NCBI GenBank assembly: GCA_963676515.1
Contig: OY781061.1
Span: 1,488,001-1,552,000 of the forward strand
Length of the DNA stretch: 64,000 nt
Reading direction: 5' to 3'
Source: G963667145 sp963676515 [NCBI: Candidatus Cloacimonadota bacterium]
GTDB lineage: Bacteria > Cloacimonadota > Cloacimonadia > G963667145
Shown here: piece after piece, positions 51,633 through 60,309 of the stretch
Numbering within the stretch: the first letter of the stretch is position 1
Layout of the letters: each line of letters starts with the position of its first letter
Translations under genes and position numbers: made by a program
Notes under the pieces: model-generated
Told to the model about the DNA's origin: nothing
Database searches by the model: none
The model's input: only the letters and a program-made list of their open reading frames with translations

Positions 51633-52850
51633 ATGGTAAAGACAAGTTTTCTAGGGGTTTGTTACCCTCAAGCGTATAAGGCTGGAGCTGCGGTAGCTGG
51701 GCTGAAAAAGAAAGGTCTGGATATGGGTGCGGTTTTCTCGCCCGTGGATTGCGTTTGTGCGGGCGTGTTTACCCGTAACAAGGTGATGGCTGCCCCAGTG
51801 CAGTATTGTCAAGCAGCCCTGAAGGGTGCTGTGACCAGAGCGGTGGTGGTAAATAGTGGCAACGCTAACGCTTGCACGGGAGCAGAGGGGCTGGAAGATG
51901 CAGGATCTACGGCAAAAGCGATGGGTCATGCTCTGCAAATCCCCGCATCACAGGTGATGGTCTTGTCCACAGGTGTGATAGGCTATCGATTGCCGATAGA
52001 TAAGGTGCTGAAAGGCGTAGATGCTGTGTGCAAAGAGTTGAGTCGCGATAACGATGAGAAGTTGGCAGCAGCGATGATGACGACCGACACCAAACCTAAG
52101 CAGGCAGGAGTGAGCTTTGCCTTGGACGATAAAGAGGTGCGAATCGGCTCTGTAGCCAAAGGCTCGGGGATGATACATCCCAATATGGGGACGATGTTGT
52201 CGGTGATAACCACAGATGTAAGTATAAGCAAGGAGCTTCTGCAAAAGGCTCTGAGCGAGGCAACGGAGTTGTCATTTAATATGGTAAGCGTGGATGGAGA
52301 CACTTCCACCAACGATACTGTGTTGCTTATGGCAAACGGACAAGCTGGCAACAAGAAGATAGAGAGTGCTGAGTCCCAAGAGTTTGCTACATTCTACGAG
52401 AATTTGCTGGCTGTCTGTGTTAGTTTGGCTAAGCAGATAGCTGCCGATGGAGAGGGAGCTGGAAAATTGGTGAGCGTGAAGGTGAGCGGAGCGAGAAGCG
52501 ACGAGGATGCTAAGGTTATTGCTAAGAGTATCTGTGGCTCAAATCTGGTAAAGACCGCTATTTTTGGTGAAGATGCGAACTGGGGAAGGGTGCTAGCAGC
52601 GGCTGGCTATTCAGGAGCTGATTTTGACCCAGAGAGGGTTTGTATCTCTTTTAGCTCCCCAAAGGGGAAGATAGCTCTAGCTGTGCAGGGCAAAGGTGTA
52701 GAGTTTAGCGAAGAAAGAGCCAAAGAGATTTTGGGCGAAGACGAGATAGAAATATTGGTAGAGATGATGCAAGGCGAGAGCTCAGCTACGGCTTGGTGTT
52801 GTGACCTTAGTTACGACTATATCAAGATAAACGCCGACTATCGGTCTTGA
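51633..52850 (+). CDS. argJ: bifunctional ornithine acetyltransferase / N-acetylglutamate synthase
   Basis: 405 residues. VVNSGNANACTG near 70 and KGSGMIHPNMGTMLSVITTD near 176-195. The autocleavage nucleophile is Thr187; the residue before it is Gly rather than the usual Ala. C-terminal ATAWCCDLSYDYIKINADYRS matches the family ending. ArgJ recycles the acetyl group from acetylornithine to glutamate. Whether it also uses acetyl-CoA is unclear; a short acetyltransferase gene follows that could prime the cycle. Confidence 0.94.
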   Translation: MVKTSFLGVCYPQAYKAGAAVAGLKKKGLDMGAVFSPVDCVCAGVFTRNKVMAAPVQYCQAALKGAVTRAVVVNSGNANACTGAEGLEDAGSTAKAMGHALQIPASQVMVLSTGVIGYRLPIDKVLKGVDAVCKELSRDNDEKLAAAMMTTDTKPKQAGVSFALDDKEVRIGSVAKGSGMIHPNMGTMLSVITTDVSISKELLQKALSEATELSFNMVSVDGDTSTNDTVLLMANGQAGNKKIESAESQEFATFYENLLAVCVSLAKQIAADGEGAGKLVSVKVSGARSDEDAKVIAKSICGSNLVKTAIFGEDANWGRVLAAAGYSGADFDPERVCISFSSPKGKIALAVQGKGVEFSEERAKEILGEDEIEILVEMMQGESSATAWCCDLSYDYIKINADYRS

Positions 52851-52860
52851 GTGTATTGAG

Positions 52861-53262
52861 ATGACCCGAAAAGCGACAACTTTTGATGTGCAAGCCATTT
52901 ATGAGATTATTCACATTGCCAGCGATTATGGGATTTTGCTTTTGCGAACGGAAGACGATTTGCGGAAGTGCATAGACGAATTTTGGGTGGAAGAGATGGA
53001 CGAGCGTGTCGTGGCGTGCTGTGCTTTGGCGGTGTATAGTCAGAAATTAGCAGAGATAAGGTCGATGGCTGTGTTGCCCAACTATCAGGGAAAGGGTATA
53101 GCCAGTGGGCTTTTGCAGAAATGTTTGGATACTGCTAAGAAGAAAGGGATTTATGAGGTGTTGACTATTACCAATCGCCCCAATATTTTCGACAAAAAGG
53201 GCTTTGGTACACAATTAGATGGGCAATCGGCACTTATCTATAGAACTGGCAACGGTTTATAA
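52861..53262 (+). CDS. GNAT acetyltransferase, probable short N-acetylglutamate synthase
   Basis: 133-residue single GNAT domain. The acetyl-CoA loop reads RSMAVLPNYQGKGIASGLLQ near 60-80. The N-terminus has TTFDVQAIYEIIHIASDYGILLLRTEDDL, similar to the acetyltransferase half of ArgA-type enzymes that bind glutamate. Between argJ and argB it is best read as the priming enzyme for arginine synthesis. No amino-acid-kinase domain is attached, so it is a short form. Confidence 0.78.
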   Translation: MTRKATTFDVQAIYEIIHIASDYGILLLRTEDDLRKCIDEFWVEEMDERVVACCALAVYSQKLAEIRSMAVLPNYQGKGIASGLLQKCLDTAKKKGIYEVLTITNRPNIFDKKGFGTQLDGQSALIYRTGNGL

Positions 53263-53285
53263 TAAAATGGTTATAGGGTAAATTT

Positions 53286-54161
53286 ATGGATTTGAGTAGA
53301 GCAAAACAGAAAGCGGCGACTTTGATAGAGGCTTTGCCTTATATTAAGCGATTTCGTGGGAAGACGGTAGTGGTGAAATATGGCGGCAATGCGATGGTGG
53401 ACAAGAAGTCGAAAGAGGCTGTGGTGATGGATTTGGTGCTGATGCGTTTTGTGGGGATGCGAGTAGTGGTGGTGCATGGAGGAGGTCCAGAGATTGCTAA
53501 TTACCTGAAGAAAATGCAGATAAAGAGCGAATTTATTAACGGACTACGCAAAACAACCAAGGAGACGATGGATGTGGTGGAGATGGTGCTCTCGGGGAAG
53601 GTGAACAAAGAGATAGTCGCAGGACTCAACTTCCACGGTGGCTCAGCAATAGGTTTGTCGGGTAAAGACGATAACTTCATCAAGGTGAAGAAAAAAGAGA
53701 TGGTGGTCGACAAAAAAGCTGTAGACTTGGGTTTTGTGGGTGAGATTACTAAAGTGAAGACCAAGACCTTGGAGAACCTACTGGACGATGGATTTGTGGT
53801 GGTGGTAGCACCTGTGGGAGTGGATGATGCCCAAAACACTTACAACATCAATGCCGATACGGCAGCGGCGGAAGTGGCAGCGGCTTTGAAAGCGGACAAG
53901 TTTTTGCTCCTGACAGATATAGAAGGTGTGTATGATGGTCAAGAGTTTATCTCGCGATTGACTCCTGCGAAGATAGACGAGATGGTGGCTTCTGGCGTAA
54001 TATCTGGAGGGATGATCCCCAAAGTGGAATGTTGCAAGAGGGCTATCGCTGGCGGAGTGAAACAGGTGCATATTATAGATGGTCGGTTAGAGCATTCGAT
54101 GCTTTTGGAGATTTTTACAGATAATGGTATCGGGACGATGATAAGGGAAGATTTAGATTGA
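53286..54161 (+). CDS. argB: acetylglutamate kinase
   Basis: 291 residues of the amino acid kinase family. VVKYGGNAMVD near 30, VVHGGGPEIANYLKKM near 60, and the ATP region LLTDIEGVYDG near 208 with GGMIPKVECCKRAI near 240. Phosphorylates N-acetylglutamate. Length and N-terminal extension suit the arginine-sensitive hexameric type. A TATAAT at 53258-53263 just upstream might provide an internal promoter. Confidence 0.95.
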   Translation: MDLSRAKQKAATLIEALPYIKRFRGKTVVVKYGGNAMVDKKSKEAVVMDLVLMRFVGMRVVVVHGGGPEIANYLKKMQIKSEFINGLRKTTKETMDVVEMVLSGKVNKEIVAGLNFHGGSAIGLSGKDDNFIKVKKKEMVVDKKAVDLGFVGEITKVKTKTLENLLDDGFVVVVAPVGVDDAQNTYNINADTAAAEVAAALKADKFLLLTDIEGVYDGQEFISRLTPAKIDEMVASGVISGGMIPKVECCKRAIAGGVKQVHIIDGRLEHSMLLEIFTDNGIGTMIREDLD

Positions 54162-54218
54162 GTAGTGCTAAATTTTATTGGTTAGATTTTGATATAAATT
54201 AAATATTTAGGAGAGATA

Positions 54219-55415
54219 ATGAAAATCGTATTGGCTTATTCTGGAGGTTTGGATACCTCTGTGATTATTCCTTGGCTAAAAGATAACTACGAAGGTGCAG
54301 AGATAATAGCTGTAGCCGCAGATGTAGGACAAGGAGCACAGGAGTTGGAAGGATTGGAAGAGAAAGCGATCAATTCTGGAGCGAGTAAAATTTTTGTAGA
54401 AGATTTGAAAGATGAGTTTGTGGAAGATTTTGTGTGGCCAACTTTGGCTTCGGGAGCTATCTATGAGCGGAAGTATCTTTTGGGAACAGCTATGGCAAGA
54501 CCAGTGATAGCTAAGGCTTTGGTAAAAATTGCCCTGCAAGAAGGGGCGGAATATATAGCACACGGTTGCACTGGCAAAGGTAACGATCAGGTCAGGTTTG
54601 AGTTGACGGTAAAAGCTTTGGCGCCTGAGCTGAAGATTATCGCTCCTTGGAGAGTTTGGGATATCAAATCTCGCCAAGATGCTTACAATTACGCTAATGA
54701 AAGAGGCATCAAGATAGCGGTTTCGCAAGAGAAGCCCTACAGTATGGATCGCAATGTTTGGCATCTTTCGCACGAAGGCGCAGATTTGGAAGATCCCAGA
54801 AATGAGCCGCTGGACAACATCTATATGATGGCTGTGTCGCCTGCATCTGCTCCAGACAAGCCGACTTATGTGGAAATAGAATTTGCTAAAGGGTTGCCGA
54901 TAGCTGTGGATGGCAAGAAAATGAAGCCTTTGGCTATCGTGGAGGCACTCAATAAGATAGCTGGGGCTAATGGTGTCGGCATCGACGATTTAGTAGAAAA
55001 TCGCCTTGTGGGGATGAAATCTCGCGGTGTCTATGAAAATCCAGCGGGTAGAGTGCTGGTGACAGCTCACCAAGAGTTGGAGTACTTGACTTTGGACAGA
55101 GACACGCTGCATTACAAAGAGATGTTGTCGGTGAGGTTTGCCGAGCTGGTTTATAATGGCAAGTGGTTTTGCACCTTGAGGGAATCTTTGAGCGAATTTG
55201 TGAAAAAAACGCAAGAGGATGTGAACGGAGTGGTGAAGATGAAACTTTACAAAGGTAATTGCACGATAGCGGGGATGAGTTCTCCTACTTCACTCTACGA
55301 TCAGGAACTGGTAACTTTTGAAGAAGATTCAGTTTATAATCAAGCTGATGCCGAAGGATTTATCAATCTTTTTGGGTTGCAAATGAAGGTCAAAGCTCTG
55401 AGCAAAAGAAGATAA
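54219..55415 (+). CDS. argG: argininosuccinate synthase
   Basis: 398 residues. [15 protein letters not shown] at the N-terminus is the ATP pyrophosphatase PP-loop, [12 protein letters not shown] near 117 the citrulline/aspartate site, and [16 protein letters not shown] near the C-terminus is typical. Joins citrulline and aspartate. AGGAGAGATA precedes the ATG. No argH (argininosuccinate lyase) gene is present in the window, so it must lie elsewhere. Confidence 0.96.
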   Translation: MKIVLAYSGGLDTSVIIPWLKDNYEGAEIIAVAADVGQGAQELEGLEEKAINSGASKIFVEDLKDEFVEDFVWPTLASGAIYERKYLLGTAMARPVIAKALVKIALQEGAEYIAHGCTGKGNDQVRFELTVKALAPELKIIAPWRVWDIKSRQDAYNYANERGIKIAVSQEKPYSMDRNVWHLSHEGADLEDPRNEPLDNIYMMAVSPASAPDKPTYVEIEFAKGLPIAVDGKKMKPLAIVEALNKIAGANGVGIDDLVENRLVGMKSRGVYENPAGRVLVTAHQELEYLTLDRDTLHYKEMLSVRFAELVYNGKWFCTLRESLSEFVKKTQEDVNGVVKMKLYKGNCTIAGMSSPTSLYDQELVTFEEDSVYNQADAEGFINLFGLQMKVKALSKRR

Positions 55416-55430
55416 GAAATTTGTTGTTTT

Positions 55431-55464
55431 AAGGTTAGCAGGGGCTACCTGCTAACCTTTTTTT
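55431..55464 (+). terminator. strong intrinsic terminator ending the arginine operon
   Basis: AAGGTTAGCAGG (55431-55442) and CCTGCTAACCTT (55448-55459) form a perfect 12-bp stem around GGCTA, followed by a T-run. Confidence 0.95.
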
Positions 55465-55479
55465 AGGTGGAGAAATAAG

Positions 55480-56385
55480 ATGTTTTGGCATTTGATTGTG
55501 GCTATTTTTGTGATGCTTTGTTGGGGAATAGGTTATATTTGGTTCAAGATGAGTTTTCTGAGCTTCGGCGTGTTTACAGTGGTGATAGTTAAATTTTCCC
55601 TCGGGGCTTTGGTTCTGACGATTTATATGAAGGTCAAAGGAATAAAAGCTCATTACTCGAGGCTGAAGTTCAAGCAGTTGCTTTTGCTAGTTTTTTGTGA
55701 TCCGTTTTTGTTTTTCTTGGGTGAAGGGTTTGCTCTCAAGTATGTTTCTGCAACGCTTACCTCTATTTTTATCTCTACAATACCGCTGTTCACGCCACTG
55801 ATTGGGAGATTATTTTTTGGTTATCCGATAAGGAAAGGTGTTTTTTTAGGGCTATTTATCTCTTTTGCAGGTGTGGTAACGATTGTGGGCTTATCGGGTG
55901 TGGGTCAGGGATCACTGCTAGGTATAGCTTTGCTGATGTTTGCTGTTTTTAGTTCGCTTTTCTATGTGGTGCTCTTGCAAAATTTGTCTACCGATTTCCC
56001 CGTGATTCAGTTAGTGAGAGACCAATTTCTGCTCGCTTCTTTGTATTTTTTGCCACTGTTTTTTATTTTTGAATTTCCTCACATCGGGCAGACGGTGATA
56101 GTGCCAGAAGCCTTGGAGGGATTGCTGTTTCTGGTTATTTTTGAAACTATCTTGGGATTTATCGGTTACAACTATCTGATCAAAGAGATAGGGGCTGTAT
56201 CCACCAACTCATTTCTGAATTTGATGCCAGTGGTGACGATGATAGGTGCTTATTATATGCTGGATGAGGCTATGAGTTGGCAAAAAATTGTGGGAGTAGT
56301 GCTGGTGCTTTTGGGTCTTTTTGTGGTGCAGTTACCCAGATTGCTACAAAGAAAAGTAAGAATGAGGTTCTTGTTCCCAGAATAG
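55480..56385 (+). CDS. EamA-family (DMT) transporter
   Basis: 301 residues with about ten transmembrane helices in two EamA repeats. The N-half has FWHLIVAIFVMLCWGIGYIW and ALKYVSATLTSIFISTIPLFTPLIG; the C-half has NYLIKEIGAVSTNSFLNLMPVVTMIGAYYMLDE. Members export amino acids, metabolites or drugs; the substrate here is unknown. It follows the argG terminator by 15 bases with AGGTGGAGAAATAAG before the ATG. Confidence 0.88.
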   Translation: MFWHLIVAIFVMLCWGIGYIWFKMSFLSFGVFTVVIVKFSLGALVLTIYMKVKGIKAHYSRLKFKQLLLLVFCDPFLFFLGEGFALKYVSATLTSIFISTIPLFTPLIGRLFFGYPIRKGVFLGLFISFAGVVTIVGLSGVGQGSLLGIALLMFAVFSSLFYVVLLQNLSTDFPVIQLVRDQFLLASLYFLPLFFIFEFPHIGQTVIVPEALEGLLFLVIFETILGFIGYNYLIKEIGAVSTNSFLNLMPVVTMIGAYYMLDEAMSWQKIVGVVLVLLGLFVVQLPRLLQRKVRMRFLFPE

Positions 56386-56546
56386 ATTTAATTTTCTGGT
56401 GGCTACTACTTTGTGAATGATTTTAATTTTATTAAGTTTTCTGGCGTTTTACTATTTTGTTCAGGGGAAGATTTTCAGGCTTGACATTCTAACTTCCTTG
56501 ATTTGTGTTGCAGAAAACTATTTTGAAAAAAAGGGCGGTTTTGAAT

Positions 56547-57845
56547 ATGCAATACACGACAACTAAGAAGATAAAAGATTTTCTAGGACAAGAGGTTTGT
56601 TTGCGAGGTTGGGTGAGAAATCAACGCAAAGCGAGTAGCAAACTGAGGTTTATCGTATTTAGAGATGGCTTGGGAGAGCTGCAAGCGGTGGCTAGTAAGC
56701 CAGATATGGGCGAGGAAGCTTTTGAAGTGGTCAAGTCACTTAGTTTGGAAGCATCTGTCGAGCTTGTGGGTGTGCCAGAGAAACATCCGAAATACGAAGA
56801 TGAGGTGGAGTTTCACCTACAGAGTGTGAAATTAGTGGGGCAGAGCGTAGATTATCCCATCGGTAAGAAAGAACACGGTCCAGACTTCTTGCTCTCGCAT
56901 CGGCACTTGTGGCTTCGTTCTCGCAAGCAAATAGCGATGCAGAAGATTAGACATACTATCTATTTTGGTATTTGCAACTATCTAAACTCCTTGGACTTTT
57001 TTCGTTTCGATTCTCCTATTTTGACTCCGAACGCTTGTGAGGGCACGACGACTCTCTTTGAGTTGCCATATTTTGATCAGGGTAAAGCGTATCTTTCTCA
57101 GAGCGGACAACTTTATCTGGAAGCAGGTATAATGGCTTTGGGAAGAGTTTACGATTTTGGTCCTGTCTTTAGGGCAGAAAAATCTAAGACGCGTAAGCAT
57201 CTCACGGAATTTTGGATGATGGACGCTGAAGCTGCGTTTGTAAACCATCAGGAGAGTATGGAGATGCAAGAGGGGCTGATCAAAGCTGTGATTGGGGATG
57301 TGCTAAAGAATAACCCCAAAGAGCTAGAAATATTGGAAAGTGATCCAGCAAGGCTAGAGGCTGCTTGTGGTAAGTTTGTGCGGATGACTCACAGGCAGGC
57401 GATAGATATTCTGAAAGCGAAAGGATTTGAGGTTGGTTATGAGGACGATTTTGGTGCTAAAGAAGAGGCTGCTATCACCGAAGGGAGTGATGTCCCGGTG
57501 TTTATCGAGAAATGGCCAGCGAGTATCAAATCTTTTTATATGAAGCAAGACCCCGAGGACTCGTCTTTGGTTTTAGGCAGTGATCTTCTCGCTCCGGGTG
57601 GCTTTGGCGAGATTATCGGTGGCTCGGAGAGAGAGGTCGATTATGACAAACTCAAAGCCAAGATGGAGCAAGAGAATATGTCGATGGACGAGTACGGCTG
57701 GTATTTGGACTTACGGAAATATGGGTCTGTGCCTCACAGCGGCTTTGGTATAGGGTTGGAGAGGTTTGTGGCTTGGGTTTGCGGCACTGCTCACATCAGA
57801 GAGACGATTCCTTTTCCGAGGATGATTTATAGGTTATATCCTTGA
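56547..57845 (+). CDS. asnS: asparaginyl-tRNA synthetase
   Basis: 432 residues from ATG 56547 (MQYTTTKKIKDFLG), chosen because it starts at the family's usual N-terminus with GGGCGG upstream; a frame from GTG 56505 would add 14 unlikely residues. OB-fold anticodon domain with RGWVRNQRKASSKLRFIVFRDG, then class II core with motif 2 around FRAEKSKTRKHLTEFWMMDAE and motif 3 GFGIGLERFVAWV. The ending IPFPRMIYRLYP is typical. A TTGACA at 56480-56485 could belong to its promoter. Confidence 0.93.
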   Translation: MQYTTTKKIKDFLGQEVCLRGWVRNQRKASSKLRFIVFRDGLGELQAVASKPDMGEEAFEVVKSLSLEASVELVGVPEKHPKYEDEVEFHLQSVKLVGQSVDYPIGKKEHGPDFLLSHRHLWLRSRKQIAMQKIRHTIYFGICNYLNSLDFFRFDSPILTPNACEGTTTLFELPYFDQGKAYLSQSGQLYLEAGIMALGRVYDFGPVFRAEKSKTRKHLTEFWMMDAEAAFVNHQESMEMQEGLIKAVIGDVLKNNPKELEILESDPARLEAACGKFVRMTHRQAIDILKAKGFEVGYEDDFGAKEEAAITEGSDVPVFIEKWPASIKSFYMKQDPEDSSLVLGSDLLAPGGFGEIIGGSEREVDYDKLKAKMEQENMSMDEYGWYLDLRKYGSVPHSGFGIGLERFVAWVCGTAHIRETIPFPRMIYRLYP

Positions 57846-57846
57846 T

Positions 57847-58620
57847 ATGAGAGATTTTGATGAACTCATAGAGGTGGTGCGGAGCTTACGCGACCCTGTA
57901 GATGGTTGTCCATGGGACAAGAAGCAAACGAGAAAAAGTTTAATCCCGAACTTTATAGAAGAGCTGTACGAAGCAGTGGAAGCTATAGAGAATGGCGATA
58001 TTGCTAATCTGCAAGAGGAGCTGGGCGATATTTTATTGCATATTCTTTTTCAGACTCAGATAGGCGATGAAAAGGGCGAGTTTACGATAAAAGATGTGAT
58101 AAGGCAAATAAAAGAGAAGCTGATAAGGCGACACCCTCATGTGTTTGGGGAGCATAAAGCTGCCAACGCTTATGATGCTAAACTGAGCTGGGAGGCGGTC
58201 AAACGAGAAGAGAAGAAAGACCGAAAGTCTATTCTGGATGGGATTCCATCCCAGATGCCGTCGCTAATAATAGCCAGTAGGATGCAGGAAAAAGCCGATG
58301 CGGCTGGTTTTAGTTGGGACTCTGTAGAGACCATCTTGTCCAAGATAAAAGAGGAGTTTGCTGAGCTGGAAGAGGCGGTGAAAGAGCAAGACCGAGCTCA
58401 TACGCAAGAGGAGTTTGGAGATTTGCTGTTTGCACTGGTTAGTTACGCCAACTATTTCAAACTAGATCCTGAGAGCAGTTTACGAGATGCTTGTGCCAAA
58501 TTTCGGAGGAGATTTGGGCATATAGAAGATCATTTCAAAGCCAGCAAGAAAGTTTTTGCTGATGCTAGCATAGAGGAGATGGAAGCTCTTTGGCAAGATG
58601 CCAAGAAGAAAGGTAAGTAA
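57847..58620 (+). CDS. mazG: nucleoside triphosphate pyrophosphohydrolase MazG
   Basis: 257 residues with two MazG folds. The first has CPWDKKQTRKSLIPNFIEELYEAVEAI and EELGDILLHILF with the EExxE/D metal residues; the second has LSKIKEEFAELEEAV and HTQEEFGDLLFALVSYANY. It hydrolyses NTPs to NMP and pyrophosphate, removing aberrant or stress nucleotides. Starts one base after asnS. Convergent with the PAP2 gene on the other strand, only five bases between stops. Confidence 0.94.
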   Translation: MRDFDELIEVVRSLRDPVDGCPWDKKQTRKSLIPNFIEELYEAVEAIENGDIANLQEELGDILLHILFQTQIGDEKGEFTIKDVIRQIKEKLIRRHPHVFGEHKAANAYDAKLSWEAVKREEKKDRKSILDGIPSQMPSLIIASRMQEKADAAGFSWDSVETILSKIKEEFAELEEAVKEQDRAHTQEEFGDLLFALVSYANYFKLDPESSLRDACAKFRRRFGHIEDHFKASKKVFADASIEEMEALWQDAKKKGK

Positions 58621-58625
58621 CCTTT

Positions 58626-59195
58626 TTAGAAACGATAAGTTAAGCTCACACCCTGAAAGTTTTTCCCGACTAGGGGAACGATTTGCAAATCTTTTGGAGC
58701 GTAGTGAGTGGTGTAGAGGTAGGAGAATCCAGTGGCGATGATTGCTCCAGCATAGACATCCGACTGATAGTGTCTATCTGCTCTTACGCGGGAATATCCC
58801 ACATAGGAAGCCAAAACATAAGCTGGTATTGCTTTTCCCCAACCATATCGGAAGTGAATAAAAGAAGCGGCTGAAAAAGCTGCGGTGGTGTGTCCAGAGG
58901 GGAAAGAGTAGTCTGTGCCGTCGGGACGAGTTCTGTTGACGCTGTATTTTAGAGCGTATGTGGTAGCCAAAGATGAGGAAAAAGCGTAAGAAAATTGCTT
59001 GATTCCTTCGTAATCTTTTAGACAAAGGCTATAAGTAGCCGCAGAGATGGGCAGTAAAATTTGGGTAATGTCTCCTGCTACTTCGAAATCACTTTTTGTG
59101 CGAGCAAAACATGGTATTGCCAAAAGCAAGAAGAGCGAAAGCAGAAAAGATTTTTTGTCGAAAAATGGGAGCAAGTTTGTTATTCTAAAATTCAT
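58626..59195 (-). CDS. PAP2-family phosphatase, exported
   Basis: 189 residues. Signal or anchor peptide SFLLSLFLLLAIPCFA. The three PAP2 motifs are complete: KYSVNRTRP, FPSGHTTAAF and SRVRADRHYQSDV. They mark a vanadium-haloperoxidase-like acid phosphatase acting on phosphatidate, undecaprenyl pyrophosphate or lipid A outside the cytoplasm. Its start overlaps the upstream PAP2 gene's end by 11 bases. The C-terminus ends GVSLTYRF, a beta-strand ending with Phe. This differs from ordinary PAP2 proteins and could indicate an attached short barrel-like strand. Confidence 0.85.
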   Translation of the reverse strand: MNFRITNLLPFFDKKSFLLSLFLLLAIPCFARTKSDFEVAGDITQILLPISAATYSLCLKDYEGIKQFSYAFSSSLATTYALKYSVNRTRPDGTDYSFPSGHTTAAFSAASFIHFRYGWGKAIPAYVLASYVGYSRVRADRHYQSDVYAGAIIATGFSYLYTTHYAPKDLQIVPLVGKNFQGVSLTYRF

Positions 59196-60138
59196 AGCAA
59201 GCTGTTAAACCATAGCCATTTCCCACGATTGCAGGTAAAATGCTGAAACTTTTTGGCTCAGGTTCTTCGGTATCTTTTGCTTTAACACTTTTTCTGCCTT
59301 TATCCACTGCCAGCTTACCATAAACTCTGCCGATGACGATAGCAAGTGGGTAATCGCTCGCCCAGTGCACGCCGTTATTGACCATCTGGAAAGAAAGAGC
59401 CGTCATCAGGGCAATGCCAAAAGGCTTAACCCAAAAGTATTCGGGATAATTTTCGGTAATCACCGTGTAGGTCATCATCGAGGTGGCAAGGTGTCCAGAA
59501 GGGAAAGCGTCGTAGTGTGAAACGCTTTGGTGATAAGCAACTTGACTGGGGAAAGCTCGCCATTTATCGCGATAAACTCCTTGTGCATCTTCGTTTGCTC
59601 TGGGTGAAGTTCGCCCAGTGGTGTGCTTGAGGATTTGCACGCTGAATAGCCCTGCGGTTATCATACCTTCTGCCAGCTCAGAGGCTGTCTGGAGAGCACG
59701 GTTGTCGTTTTGGTGCAGTCCGTAAGTGAGAAATCCAGCCATAAGACTTATAGGAACAGCTCCATCTCCGATGAAATAGAGCCCTGTGCCGACATCTGTG
59801 GGTAATTCCAAGAAAGGAAATCCGATGGTGTTGGAGGTTTCATCGTTTATATTTGCATCTTTTCCCCATCTTCTTCCTTCAGCGGTTATCTCTTCGTCGT
59901 ATTTGATCATAGCTGCAGTCGATATCGCTGTGAGCGACATCCAGCCAAAATTGTCTGGGTCTCCGCCAGCTTTTACGAAGTCAACGATGTCGCCAGGAGC
60001 TTTGGTAATGCAGTCAAACAGCTTTGGCTTTTGGTAAATGTAAACTTCTCCGTTGATTTGATAAGTTGTGTCGTTGACTTTTATTCCCCACAAAAAATTG
60101 ACAAGTAAAACGAAAAAGATGAGTAGTGTTTTTTTCAT
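59185..60138 (-). CDS. second PAP2-family phosphatase, exported
   Basis: 317 residues. Signal peptide KKTLLIFFVLLVNFLWG. PAP2 motifs: KHTTGRTSPRANE (first; the Arg-Pro pair is Arg-Thr-Ser-Pro), FPSGHLATSMM (second) and GVHWASDYP in place of SRxxxxxHxxxD (third; His and Asp kept, Arg missing). So it is a divergent member. A long N-terminal segment precedes motif 1. Ends GYGLTACYEF, again a Phe-ended strand like its partner. Paralogue of, and co-translated with, the downstream gene. Likely lipid phosphatase in envelope metabolism. Confidence 0.78.
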   Translation of the reverse strand: MKKTLLIFFVLLVNFLWGIKVNDTTYQINGEVYIYQKPKLFDCITKAPGDIVDFVKAGGDPDNFGWMSLTAISTAAMIKYDEEITAEGRRWGKDANINDETSNTIGFPFLELPTDVGTGLYFIGDGAVPISLMAGFLTYGLHQNDNRALQTASELAEGMITAGLFSVQILKHTTGRTSPRANEDAQGVYRDKWRAFPSQVAYHQSVSHYDAFPSGHLATSMMTYTVITENYPEYFWVKPFGIALMTALSFQMVNNGVHWASDYPLAIVIGRVYGKLAVDKGRKSVKAKDTEEPEPKSFSILPAIVGNGYGLTACYEF

Positions 60139-60309
60139 AAATCAGATAATTTCCTTAAAAGTTATTTGGGATATTAATATTTTTTTATAGCTCATAATGT
60201 CAAGAGTTGTTGGGCTTATTTGAAATAAAATCGGCAAATAGCATTTGACAACATATTCGGTGATTTTTTGCTTTGAAGTGTAATAAAATTTATTAAGGAG
60301 ACGATTAAA

